Origin: Algoriphagus aquimarinus
GTDB taxonomy: Bacteria; Bacteroidota; Bacteroidia; Cytophagales; Cyclobacteriaceae
DNA length: 64,000 nucleotides
Reading direction: 5' to 3'
Assembly: GCF_007997215.1 (NCBI RefSeq)
Contig: NZ_VORW01000004.1
Coordinates: 124,001 to 188,000 of the forward strand
In this document: one piece after another, positions 19,745 to 27,387 of the stretch
Numbering within the stretch: the stretch's first letter is position 1
Layout of the letters: each line of letters opens with the position of its first letter
Program-made: the position numbers and the translations under genes
Notes under the pieces: model-generated
Told to the model about the DNA's origin: nothing
The model's database searches: none
The model's input: only the letters and a program-made list of their open reading frames with translations

Positions 19745-20149
19745 TTATTCTTTCAACGAAAGTATATAACTCACCATTGCTTTGGCATCTTCTGTCTTCA
19801 AGTCAGGATGAGGAGACATGACTGGACTTCCCCAAGATCCAGTGCCTCCCGAAATCACTTTTCGTGCAAGTAGGTCTACATAAACTTCTTTGATAGGGTA
19901 TCGCTTGGCAATGTCCTGGAATGCTGGCCCTTTCGCTCTTTTATCCGACTTATGACAGGTTGCACAGTCAGAGTAAGCAATCAGAACCTCGCCTCTTTTG
20001 ATAATTTCCAGATCTAAATCCTCGTCCTCACCTTCAATAGCTCGTATGTAGGCTCGCTCTTTTTCCTCAGAAGAGTCAATACTCTCCTCAGCAGATTTCT
20101 GAGAGCAAGCTGCAAGTAGGACTAAAAAGAAGATCAGATTCCTTTTCAA
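19745..20149 (-). CDS. Class I cytochrome c lipoprotein
   Basis: 134 residues. The lipobox LAAC (Cys15) anchors it to the membrane; a ~40-residue acidic linker (SSEEKER, EGEDEDLD) leads to the haem domain. The haem motif is CATCH (Cys62-His66), and Met111 in the PVMSPHPDL segment is the likely sixth ligand. It presumably carries electrons in the periplasm. Convergent with the App1-like gene (3-base gap between stops). Confidence 0.87.
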   Translation of the reverse strand: MKRNLIFFLVLLAACSQKSAEESIDSSEEKERAYIRAIEGEDEDLDLEIIKRGEVLIAYSDCATCHKSDKRAKGPAFQDIAKRYPIKEVYVDLLARKVISGGTGSWGSPVMSPHPDLKTEDAKAMVSYILSLKE

Positions 20150-20170
20150 ATCGGGATATTATAAAGGGGT

Positions 20171-20212
20171 GAAAAAACAAAGAGGTAAGAAGTTAAACCT
20201 CTTACCTCTTAC
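20171..20212 (-). terminator. Terminator after the SlyD-like gene
   Basis: Minus-strand stem AAGAGGTAAGA / TCTTACCTCTT with a short loop, followed by TTTGTTTTTT. The stem sequence resembles the taagaggtaag-type repeats common in Bacteroidota intergenic DNA, such as those at 34897 and 34993. Confidence 0.7.
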
Positions 20213-20234
20213 AATACTTATTATTTACAAATGA

Positions 20235-20765
20235 CTATTCTTCGTCATGAGCTCCGTGCGCACCATGAACGTGGCCATGTGCAAGCTCATCTTTTGTCGC
20301 CTCTCGGACTTCTTCGATATTTCCTTCAAAATGTAAGTCAAATCCTACCAATGGATGATTGAAATCCAAGAGAACTTCTTCGCCCATGTCTTTCAGGATT
20401 TTTGCCTGCATAGGATAACCATCTTCGTCCATCAGTGGAAGAAAGTTGCCTTCTTGTAGCATCTCAGGATTGAAACCATTTTCTCCTGAAAACTGTGACT
20501 TCGGCAAGTTAACGATCAGTTCCTCATCGATCTCTCCATATGCTTCTACCACTGGAATCACGAAGGAAAAGTCATCGCCTTGCTCTTTGCCCAAAAGCAA
20601 TTCTTCGAATTTTTGAGGTAGATCACTTGCTCCAAAAAGGAAGTAAAAAGGGTCTTCCGTATCCCGTACTTCTACGCTGAAAGGAGCTGATTCTATTTCA
20701 TCTGCCTCTTTGCTTACTTTGAGTTCGTAGGTAAGTCCGACGACTGTGTTTTCTGCTATTTTCAT
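20235..20765 (-). CDS. FKBP-type peptidyl-prolyl isomerase, SlyD-like
   Basis: 176 residues: an FKBP core (residues ~1-60 and ~125-150, VVGLTYELKV ... LDFNHPLVGFDLHFE) interrupted by an insert-in-flap chaperone domain (VVEAYGEIDEELIVNLPKSQF). This arrangement defines SlyD-type proteins, which combine prolyl isomerase and chaperone activity in the cytosol. The tail HGHVHGAHGAHDEE is histidine-rich and could bind Ni or Zn like the SlyD metal tail. Followed by YfhO upstream in the operon order (42-base gap). Confidence 0.9.
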   Translation of the reverse strand: MKIAENTVVGLTYELKVSKEADEIESAPFSVEVRDTEDPFYFLFGASDLPQKFEELLLGKEQGDDFSFVIPVVEAYGEIDEELIVNLPKSQFSGENGFNPEMLQEGNFLPLMDEDGYPMQAKILKDMGEEVLLDFNHPLVGFDLHFEGNIEEVREATKDELAHGHVHGAHGAHDEE

Positions 20766-20807
20766 GTTCCTAATTTATGATTCTTTGTAATGTTCTGAGA
20801 TGAAAGC

Positions 20808-23234
20808 TTAACTCTCAGTGCTTTTGCTTGTCTGGTTATTTTCTTTTACAGTGAAGAAGACTCCTGCAATCAGAGACAAAATGATCAAGTACTGAAATAT
20901 GATCATTGGTGTTTTCGTGGCTGTGTAGCTTTTTGGTTCAAATTTGAAAACAATCTCATGAGTTCCTGCTGGCACTATTAACCCACGAAGTAGGTAATCG
21001 GTTCGGAGAATCTCAGCTTCGTTCCCATCTATTGTCGCTGTCCATCCCACAGGGTAATATATTTCTGAGAAAACTACCAAGCCTTCAGCATCCATTTCTG
21101 CCTGGTATTTCAATTCATTTGGAGCATAGGAGGTATGGGTGATTTGACCAGATCCAGCTTTTATCTCACCGAATTCGGCTGAATTCACAGTAGCCTGAGC
21201 TTTGGTGTTTATTCTGCCTAGTTCATCCATTTCTTCTTGATTTGTCTGAACAGAGACTATCTGTGAAGGAACCCAAGCTGGGCCATTGGCTTCTGGGTTT
21301 TCAAACACTGAATTTGCAGCTGTTCCAGCAATGACATACTTGGTGTTCATCATATTGATTGTCTGAATACCGGCAAAGTCAAATTCACCTTCCTGAGCTT
21401 TTTTCACAAAACCATTCAGCTCAAAGTTTAAGCGATTGTCCAGTAAATCCTGATACCTACGCATTTTGGCGCCATGATACCCGCCAAGACTATGGAATCT
21501 ATAAGGAGATTTGCCTGTGGAGGTTAGTCCTTCTGTGAGATCTAAAACTCTGAAATAAGAATCGTCTTTGGCGATTTCCTGATCGGCAGGAGTTTCTGCA
21601 AAGTATGCTTTGGTAGGATTTTCTTGAAATGAATTATCATTCAAGTAATGCTTATTGACCGTCCAAAGGTCAATCGTAACCAAGGCGAAAATTCCAAGGC
21701 CTAGAAGGATATCAGAGATTTTGCCCTTCATAGCAAAGTAGATCAGGGCGAAAGCTGCTGCAACTAGCGCCAAACTTCTCCAGGCACTTGCTGAAAGCAT
21801 AGACTTACGGTCCTGTCTCAAGGAATCGATCAACCAATCTGGCAAACCAGCATCAGCTGCTCCTTCAAATCTGAAGACTCCAGCGCCAAGGGCAAGTAGA
21901 AGTAGAAGTCCTCCAACTGCAGCTCCAGCGATATACAATGGTTTGAAATCTTTATTGCGGTACAGTCTTTCCAGTGAAATAGCAGCCAAAGCAGGAATAG
22001 CAAAGAGCGTCATTCCTAGTGCCATGGAAACCGCTCTGAATTTATTGTAACCTGGAAGTATGTCGAACAGCAGGTAGTTAAACCAACTCAGATTTTTTCC
22101 CCAGGAAAGTAATAGTGATAGAATTATAATCGCTCCAAAGGTGTATAGACTTTCTTTTGGCGCAGCCCAAATTCCTATAAATGCGAGGAAAACCAAGATC
22201 GCCCCACCGTAAATCGGGCCGCCTGTAAAGGGCTGATCTCCCCAATAAGTTGGCGCGCCAGCAAGGAAACCGTTGATTTGTGCTGGATCAAGTCCATTGC
22301 TTCGCAAAGCTTTTTCAGACGCGGTATTTTTGCCAAGAGGAGTGCTACTGCCGCCTCCATAGAAGTTTGGAACTAATAAGGTTAGGGTTTCGAGTTTTCC
22401 ATTTGACCAAGAGAAGGCATAATCTCTATCCAAACCAGCGGATGCTGATTCTAAAGTAGCTTGGCCGCGAGTAGAGTAAGGAGTGTATTCAAGAGCAGTA
22501 GTTAATCTGCCTATATTTCCGCCAACAGCTAATATTGCTCCTAAAACCAGAAAACCTATAGTTTTTGCTAGTTGTGGAAAACCCTCTTTTTTCCAGTCAA
22601 AAATAAGTCTAACAGTCACGTAGATCACCGAAATGATCAAGGTGTAATAAGTAATCTGAATGTGGTTGAACTTCAGTTGGAGCAAAAGTCCAAGTGCCAT
22701 GACCGCTGCTCCGAGCAAACGTTTCTTTTCGAAAGCCAAGTGAATGCCGAGCAGAATTACCGGGATCAGGTTGATTGCCCAGATTTTGGCGTTATGACCA
22801 GCTGCGAGACTGAGGAGATTGTATGAACTCAAGGCAAATGCAACACTGGCAATGATGGCAAAAGCTGGCCTGACTCCGAAAGTCAGCATCAGCACATACA
22901 TGGCAACCATCCCTAGGAAAAGGCTGTTTACCGGATGGGGAAGGCCTAATGTGATGATTGAAAGCAGCGAAGTGGTGATGTCACCGGCAAATTCCAAGCT
23001 GACAAAATAGGCTGGCATTCCGCCGAAAACGCTATTTGTCCAAAGTGCTTCTTCACCGGTAGCTTCACGGTAATCCAGAGCTTCAGTGGCAGAACCTTCC
23101 CACTTTAAGATATCACCCTGCATGATCACTTGATCTTGAAGAACTACAGGAGCGAAATAAACCACTACAATAGCATAGAAAATGGCGATTCCCACCAAAT
23201 GGGGAAGTACGTCTCTTTTGAAATTCAACTGCAT
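20808..23234 (-). CDS. YfhO-family multi-spanning membrane protein
   Basis: 808 residues with about a dozen transmembrane helices, beginning VLPHLVGIAIFYAIVVVYFAP and ending with a helix near residue 775-795. Large extracytoplasmic loops follow helix 1 and the C-terminal third (LDLTEGLTSTGKSPYRFHSLGGYHG region). YfhO proteins are GT-C-like membrane proteins; the Firmicutes member is tied to lipoteichoic-acid glycosylation, but the role in Bacteroidota is unknown. A C-terminal DGNEAEILRTDYLLRGLIVP region matches the family's soluble beta domain. Confidence 0.88.
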   Translation of the reverse strand: MQLNFKRDVLPHLVGIAIFYAIVVVYFAPVVLQDQVIMQGDILKWEGSATEALDYREATGEEALWTNSVFGGMPAYFVSLEFAGDITTSLLSIITLGLPHPVNSLFLGMVAMYVLMLTFGVRPAFAIIASVAFALSSYNLLSLAAGHNAKIWAINLIPVILLGIHLAFEKKRLLGAAVMALGLLLQLKFNHIQITYYTLIISVIYVTVRLIFDWKKEGFPQLAKTIGFLVLGAILAVGGNIGRLTTALEYTPYSTRGQATLESASAGLDRDYAFSWSNGKLETLTLLVPNFYGGGSSTPLGKNTASEKALRSNGLDPAQINGFLAGAPTYWGDQPFTGGPIYGGAILVFLAFIGIWAAPKESLYTFGAIIILSLLLSWGKNLSWFNYLLFDILPGYNKFRAVSMALGMTLFAIPALAAISLERLYRNKDFKPLYIAGAAVGGLLLLLALGAGVFRFEGAADAGLPDWLIDSLRQDRKSMLSASAWRSLALVAAAFALIYFAMKGKISDILLGLGIFALVTIDLWTVNKHYLNDNSFQENPTKAYFAETPADQEIAKDDSYFRVLDLTEGLTSTGKSPYRFHSLGGYHGAKMRRYQDLLDNRLNFELNGFVKKAQEGEFDFAGIQTINMMNTKYVIAGTAANSVFENPEANGPAWVPSQIVSVQTNQEEMDELGRINTKAQATVNSAEFGEIKAGSGQITHTSYAPNELKYQAEMDAEGLVVFSEIYYPVGWTATIDGNEAEILRTDYLLRGLIVPAGTHEIVFKFEPKSYTATKTPMIIFQYLIILSLIAGVFFTVKENNQTSKSTES

Positions 23235-23396
23235 GAAAAGAATTTTTCTTTGGAAAATGGATGCTGACGCAAATTAAGGATTTATAGGCAAACCCCATCT
23301 ACAAAAATAGGTAGTCTCTGGCTGGAATAGATGCGAGACTCCTTTCTATCACTGATGAAAATCATTACTTTTGCACCAAATAGCCACAATAAAGGA

Positions 23397-24740
23397 ATGT
23401 TTGATAATCTTAGCCTAAAACTAGACCGGGCCTTCAAAACACTGAAGGGAACCGGGACAATCACCGAAATAAACGTCGCAACGACCGTCAAAGAGATCAG
23501 AAGAGCTTTGATCGATGCCGATGTTAACTATAAAGTTGCCAAAGAAGTCACGGATACTATCAAGACGGAAGCGCTAGGTAGAGATGTGTTGATTTCTGTT
23601 TCTCCAGGTCAATTACTGATCAAAATCACCCAAGAAGAGCTTACTAAGCTCATGGGGGGTAAAAAGGAGGATATCAAAATCTCCGGCGATCCGGCGGTTA
23701 TCTTGATATCAGGTCTTCAGGGTTCTGGTAAAACCACGTTCACTGGTAAGCTTGGTGCGCACTTGAAGAAGCAAGGTCGTCAGGTATTGTTGGTAGCTTG
23801 TGATATCTACCGTCCAGCGGCGATTGATCAGCTGAAAGTATTGGGTGAGCAGATCGGCGTAGAGGTCTATGCTGAGCCTGAGAACAAGAATGCACTAGAA
23901 ATCGCGACAAATGCGATTGCCTATGCAAAGAAAACTGGTAAGAAAATCGTTGTAGTCGATACAGCTGGTCGTCTGGCAGTGGATGATGTGATGATGAAGG
24001 AGATTGAGGCGTTGAAAAAAGCCTTGAATCCATCCGAAACACTTTTTGTAGTCGATTCCATGACTGGTCAGGATGCGGTGAATACTGCGAAGACCTTCGA
24101 CGAGCGTTTGAATTTCGACGGAGTCGTATTGACCAAACTTGATGGTGATACACGAGGTGGAGCTGCGATTTCCATTCGCCACGTAGTTAATAAGCCTATT
24201 AAGTTTATTTCTACTGGTGAGAAAATGGAAGATCTGGATGTGTTCCACCCAGATCGTATGGCTCAGCGAATCCTAGGAATGGGTGATGTGATTTCCTTGG
24301 TGGAAAGAGCACAGCAGTCCTTTGACGAAGATGAAGCTAAGCGTATCAATTCGAAGATCCGTACCAATAATTTCAACTTTGATGATTTCCTTTCTCAGCT
24401 AGAGCAGGTGAAGAAAATGGGTAACATCAAGGATTTGCTAGGCATGATTCCTGGTATGGGCAAAGCCATGAAAGGAATGGATATCGACGATGATTCATTC
24501 AAACCAATCGAAGCGATCATCAGATCCATGACTCCAGCAGAGCGGGAGCATCCAGATTTGATTGATGGAAATAGAAGAAAGAGGCTTGCTGCCGGATCTG
24601 GCCGAACTATCGTGGAGGTGAACAACCTCATGAAACAGTTTGCGGATATGCGCAAGATGATGAAGCAGATGAACAAAATGGGCGGTGCCAAAGCCGCCAT
24701 GGGCAAGATGCTGCCTCCAGGTATGGGAGGAAGAAGATAA
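23397..24740 (+). CDS. ffh: Signal recognition particle protein Ffh
   Basis: The GTPase that binds nascent signal sequences and 4.5S RNA and delivers ribosomes to FtsY at the inner membrane. N domain ~1-95; G domain with G1 GLQGSGKT (106-113), DTAGR (188-192) and TKLDGD (246-251); methionine-rich M domain at the C-terminus (MKQMNKMGG, MGKMLPPGMGG). The start is the ATG at 23397, preceded by AAAGGA; upstream Met codons would add a non-homologous extension. 447 aa is normal. Confidence 0.97.
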   Translation: MFDNLSLKLDRAFKTLKGTGTITEINVATTVKEIRRALIDADVNYKVAKEVTDTIKTEALGRDVLISVSPGQLLIKITQEELTKLMGGKKEDIKISGDPAVILISGLQGSGKTTFTGKLGAHLKKQGRQVLLVACDIYRPAAIDQLKVLGEQIGVEVYAEPENKNALEIATNAIAYAKKTGKKIVVVDTAGRLAVDDVMMKEIEALKKALNPSETLFVVDSMTGQDAVNTAKTFDERLNFDGVVLTKLDGDTRGGAAISIRHVVNKPIKFISTGEKMEDLDVFHPDRMAQRILGMGDVISLVERAQQSFDEDEAKRINSKIRTNNFNFDDFLSQLEQVKKMGNIKDLLGMIPGMGKAMKGMDIDDDSFKPIEAIIRSMTPAEREHPDLIDGNRRKRLAAGSGRTIVEVNNLMKQFADMRKMMKQMNKMGGAKAAMGKMLPPGMGGRR

Positions 24741-24747
24741 GAAATTG

Positions 24748-24775
24748 AAACCCGGTCGAGAGATCGGGTTTTTTT
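24748..24775 (+). terminator. Terminator after ffh
   Basis: Stem AAACCCG / CGGGTTT enclosing GTCGAGAGAT, then a T run. Confidence 0.9.
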
Positions 24776-24824
24776 ATGGCCATTAACCGCAGTGGTCGCT
24801 GATTTTTCGCAGAGAGCGCAGTTG

Positions 24825-24846
24825 TCCTGCTTCTCCAGAAGCTGGA
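24825..24846. repeat. REP-like 22-bp palindrome
   Basis: TCCTGCTTCT-CC-AGAAGCTGGA folds into a 10-bp stem with one mismatch and a CC loop, the same architecture as the hairpin at 17121. It sits in a 244-bp gap that also holds a cgcagagagcgcag segment resembling common Bacteroidota extragenic repeats. Confidence 0.45.
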
Positions 24847-24984
24847 CTTAATTAGTTATTTTCAACTAATTTTTAAAATATGGGGCCTAAATAGTAGCGT
24901 TTGGAAGTTCGTTGACGTAAAGTTTAAGATTTAGATTTTATTCTATCAGCCAAAACTTTAATTTCACACAAAATCAATTCTCAG

Positions 24985-25464
24985 ATGAAAACAAAACTAC
25001 TTCCTTTGTTCGCCCTGTTCATTATTCTTTTTGGCTGTAAAGACAATGACGAGGTATCTCCCAATGCTATAACTGAAGGTAAGTATAAGTATAGCTCTGA
25101 AGGGAATATGTCATGGATTGATAAAACTTTCAATTTTGTGGACGTGATGGAGTTTAAGTCCGATGGTACTGTGACTGGAGAGAGCTACACCACTGATTTA
25201 GGATCGGATAAAATCCTAGGTTATAGAGGTTATTTTTCGGGTTCCTATATGGTCATTGAAGGTAAAGTCACTATCGCCTATAGTAAGTCATATCACATGG
25301 GAGTGGAAGATGTCAACTATATACCGAAGGAGGAATTGATCCAATCACAAGAGGAAGGTTATACAAGTGATTATGTTAATTCAGAAGATTATTCCCAACT
25401 TTCTTTTATATGCCCACCGAATGCTTATTGTACTTTTTTACCGGTTTATGTAAAGGTCAATTAG
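24985..25464 (+). CDS. Hypothetical lipoprotein
   Basis: 159 residues with lipobox LFGC (Cys ~18) and an acidic KDNDEVS tether. The mature part is Tyr/Ser-rich with repeated beta-type segments (EFKSDGTVTGESY, GYFSGSYMVIEGKVTIAY), reminiscent of lipocalin-like small Bacteroidota lipoproteins, but I cannot assign a family. Two Cys near the C-terminus (ICPPNAYC) may form a disulphide. Function unknown. Confidence 0.72.
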   Translation: MKTKLLPLFALFIILFGCKDNDEVSPNAITEGKYKYSSEGNMSWIDKTFNFVDVMEFKSDGTVTGESYTTDLGSDKILGYRGYFSGSYMVIEGKVTIAYSKSYHMGVEDVNYIPKEELIQSQEEGYTSDYVNSEDYSQLSFICPPNAYCTFLPVYVKVN

Positions 25465-25480
25465 TACGGATAATACTAAT

Positions 25481-25518
25481 AAAAAAGGCTGTTTTCTGAT
25501 TGGAAAACAGCCTTTTTT
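25481..25518. terminator. Strong bidirectional terminator
   Basis: Perfect stem AAAAAAGGCTGTTTTC / GAAAACAGCCTTTTTT with a short loop; both strands carry T runs. Confidence 0.92.
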
Positions 25519-25530
25519 GGTTTAGATAAA

Positions 25531-25622
25531 TCAATTCATCCACTTACTCATGAACTCCAAGAATGCTTCCTTTTAGTTGTCACTTACGCTGATGTGATTT
25601 TTTTCGATTTGGATTAAGTTTT
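25531..25622 (-). pseudogene. Displaced, decayed copy of the 3' end of the LytTR regulator gene
   Basis: These 92 bases align with 26405-26497, the last ~30 codons of the intact regulator, with roughly six differences, in the same orientation. Read on the minus strand it encodes IQIEKNHISVSDN, then an in-frame TAA where the intact gene has Tyr, then KEAFLEFMSKWMN and the same stop. It is therefore a non-functional duplicate. The toxin-antitoxin cassette lies exactly between the two copies. Confidence 0.88.
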
Positions 25623-25684
25623 TAACGCTTGAATCTTTTGGCCCAACTCATCAAAGCTTCGTAAACCAGAAGCAGGGAAAACAT
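25622..25684 (-). other. Possible 3' gene-tail remnant
   Basis: A 20-codon minus-strand frame (MFSLLLVYEALMSWAKRFKR then TAA) looks like a hydrophobic helix with a basic tail. It abuts the duplicated regulator fragment. It may be the end of a gene brought in with the cassette, or chance. No upstream coding continuation is visible. Confidence 0.2.
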
Positions 25685-25692
25685 AGTCCATA

Positions 25693-25731
25693 TTTTTTAC
25701 GTGTAAAATTATTATATTTGTACGTATAAAT
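25693..25731 (+). promoter_or_regulatory. Promoter and likely autoregulatory operator of the toxin-antitoxin pair
   Basis: The -7-like element TATATTTG is at 25713-25720. Two imperfect palindromes built on a TACGT core, TTTTACGTGTAAAA (25695-25708) and TTTGTACGTATAAA (25717-25730), flank or overlap it, ~10-45 bases before the antitoxin ATG. That is the expected position for antitoxin-mediated repression. Confidence 0.5.
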
Positions 25732-25740
25732 GATTTCGCC

Positions 25741-25989
25741 ATGGATACTAAACTCACATTAAAGCTTGATCAGGAAGTAATTGAAAAAGCTAAATTATTT
25801 GCATCTGAGAGGAAATTGAGCTTGTCTCGATTGATTGAAAATTACCTTAATTCTTTGACTTCAAATCAACCTACGGGTGAGCTGGAAATTTCTCCTTTTG
25901 TGAAAAGTCTTTCTTCAGGAGTTGAAATACCTGCCGACTATGACTATAAAAAGGATCGTGCTGATTATTTGGATCGCAAATACAGATGA
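25741..25989 (+). CDS. Antitoxin, DUF6364/ribbon-helix-helix-like
   Basis: 82 residues. The N-terminal half (TLKLDQEVIEKAKLFASERK, LSLSRLIENYL) has the beta-strand, helix, helix pattern of ribbon-helix-helix antitoxins that bind DNA as dimers. The C-terminal half is polar (DYDYKKDRADYLDRKYR) and is the expected toxin-binding tail. It overlaps the PIN-domain gene by 4 bases (ATGA), the normal antitoxin-first arrangement. It probably represses its own promoter through the TACGT palindromes just upstream. Confidence 0.82.
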   Translation: MDTKLTLKLDQEVIEKAKLFASERKLSLSRLIENYLNSLTSNQPTGELEISPFVKSLSSGVEIPADYDYKKDRADYLDRKYR

Positions 25990-26399
25990 GGAGGGTTTTC
26001 TTAGACACGAATGTCATTTTGGATCTGCTAGGAGAAAGAGCCCCTTTTTATGATGCAATAGCCAAGGCTGTGACGTTAGCAGATCAAAAGAAAATCAGGC
26101 TGATTATTTCCCCGCTTTCATTTACAACAGTAGCTTACGTTTTAAGCAAATTTGAAAGCTCAGGGTTAGTTTTAAAGAAACTCCGGATGTTTAAAATTCT
26201 CTGCGGGGTATGTTCTGTTGATGAAGAAACAATTGACAAAGGATTGAATTCAGATTTTAAAGATTTCGAAGACGCCGTTCAGTATTTTACAGCATTGCAA
26301 GCAAATTGCTCAGTCATCATTACTAGAAATGGGAAAGATTTTAAGAATTCTACCTTGCCAGTGATGACAGCGGAGGAGTATTTAAGCAGTATTGCTTAA
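25986..26399 (+). CDS. PIN-domain toxin (VapC-like RNase)
   Basis: 137 residues. The PIN-domain N-terminus VFLDTNVILDLLG supplies the first metal-binding Asp (Asp7). DFEDAVQYF (93-101) supplies the second acidic cluster, and IITRNGKDF is the usual third motif. The central Glu found in many VapCs (around residues 44-50) is not evident in SPLSFTTVAYVL, as in one Bacteroidota subgroup. VapC-type toxins cleave tRNA or rRNA; the target here is unknown. Its stop is five bases from the stop of the convergent LytTR regulator gene. Confidence 0.85.
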   Translation: MRRVFLDTNVILDLLGERAPFYDAIAKAVTLADQKKIRLIISPLSFTTVAYVLSKFESSGLVLKKLRMFKILCGVCSVDEETIDKGLNSDFKDFEDAVQYFTALQANCSVIITRNGKDFKNSTLPVMTAEEYLSSIA

Positions 26400-26404
26400 A
26401 ACAC

Positions 26405-27148
26405 TCAATTCATCCACTTACTCATAAACTCCAAGAATGCTTCCTTGTAGTTGTCACTCACGCTGATGTGATTTTTTTCGATTTGGATAACGTTTTTTGA
26501 TACCGAGTCAATGTGATCCAACGCCACTATATATGAGCGATGAACTCTCATGAATTTGTCAGCTGGAAGCAATTCCTCCATGCTTTTCAAACTAGTCAGG
26601 GAGAGTATCGGGTTTGGCTTTGAGAGCAAATGTACTTTTACATAGTCTTTGTATGCTTCGACGTATGCAATATCCTTGAGCATTACTTTGACCAGCTGAT
26701 ATTCTACTTTCAGAAAAATGTATTCGGGAGCAGCGGTATCTATAGTAGTGCCTTCAGATTTAGTTTGCTCTTGCTTCTCGAAGTAGGAAAAAGCTTTGGT
26801 CGCAGCATTTAGAAAATCCTCGTAGCTGTAAGGCTTTAGCAGATAATCGAGTGCTTCGACTTTGTATCCTTCGATGGCAAATTGATGATAGGCTGTCGCA
26901 AAGATGATTCGGGTCTGATCAGAGTTTTTCTTTCCATCAAGCACTCTGGCTAGTTCCATCCCGGATAGATCCGGCATCTGAATATCCATAAAAGCAAGTT
27001 GCACCTCATTCTGATTGATAAAGCCTAAGGCTTCAATGGCATTTGAAAACCTGCCAATCAGGTTTAGAAAAGAGGTTTGCTCGATGAACTTGCTAAGCAG
27101 TTCCAGTGCAAGTGGCTCATCATCTATTGCGACGCAGTTAAGTTTCAT
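26405..27148 (-). CDS. LytTR-family response regulator
   Basis: 247 residues. Receiver domain 1-120 with the acidic pair Asp9/Asp10, phospho-acceptor Asp55 (AFMDIQMPD) and Lys in LLKPYSYEDF. The LytTR DNA-binding domain spans ~145-245 (YIFLKVEYQLVKVMLKDIAYVEAYKDYVKVHL, then FMRVHRSYIVAL in pieces). It pairs with the LytS-type kinase encoded upstream on the same strand and likely regulates a nearby or unlinked envelope gene. Its 3' end is duplicated at 25531-25622. Confidence 0.94.
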   Translation of the reverse strand: MKLNCVAIDDEPLALELLSKFIEQTSFLNLIGRFSNAIEALGFINQNEVQLAFMDIQMPDLSGMELARVLDGKKNSDQTRIIFATAYHQFAIEGYKVEALDYLLKPYSYEDFLNAATKAFSYFEKQEQTKSEGTTIDTAAPEYIFLKVEYQLVKVMLKDIAYVEAYKDYVKVHLLSKPNPILSLTSLKSMEELLPADKFMRVHRSYIVALDHIDSVSKNVIQIEKNHISVSDNYKEAFLEFMSKWMN

Positions 27149-27223
27149 CTGTTTATGTTTTCTTTTTAATGGTCAGATGGAATCTCGCACGATGATTTAT
27201 CACCTCTGTGTGTCGAATTCGAC

Positions 27224-27387
27224 GTGCTCGATTTCATGTGTTTATTATTTGATTTTCAATGGCCACATGCCAGCCCGGCTTACGCCAGTCGGACGGGGAA
27301 CTCGCAAATCTTTCCCGATAACAATCGAGACATCTCGTCCTGTGACACTTGAGTCATGCCTGTCTGACTCAGGCAGGCTCGATTTCA
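27224..27387 (-). repeat. Dispersed-repeat cluster splitting the two-component operon
   Basis: The 236 bases between kinase and regulator hold several repeats. The block TGAAATCGAGCCTGCCT starts at the kinase stop codon (27387, minus strand) and matches 37211-37227 after ybaB. A second ATGAAATCGAGC is at 27227-27238. A palindrome CCTGTCTGA-C-TCAGGCAGG covers 27359-27377, and GCCAGCCCG at 27271 matches 14227. No gene is present. Such spacing is unusual for a kinase/regulator pair, which normally abut. Confidence 0.65.
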
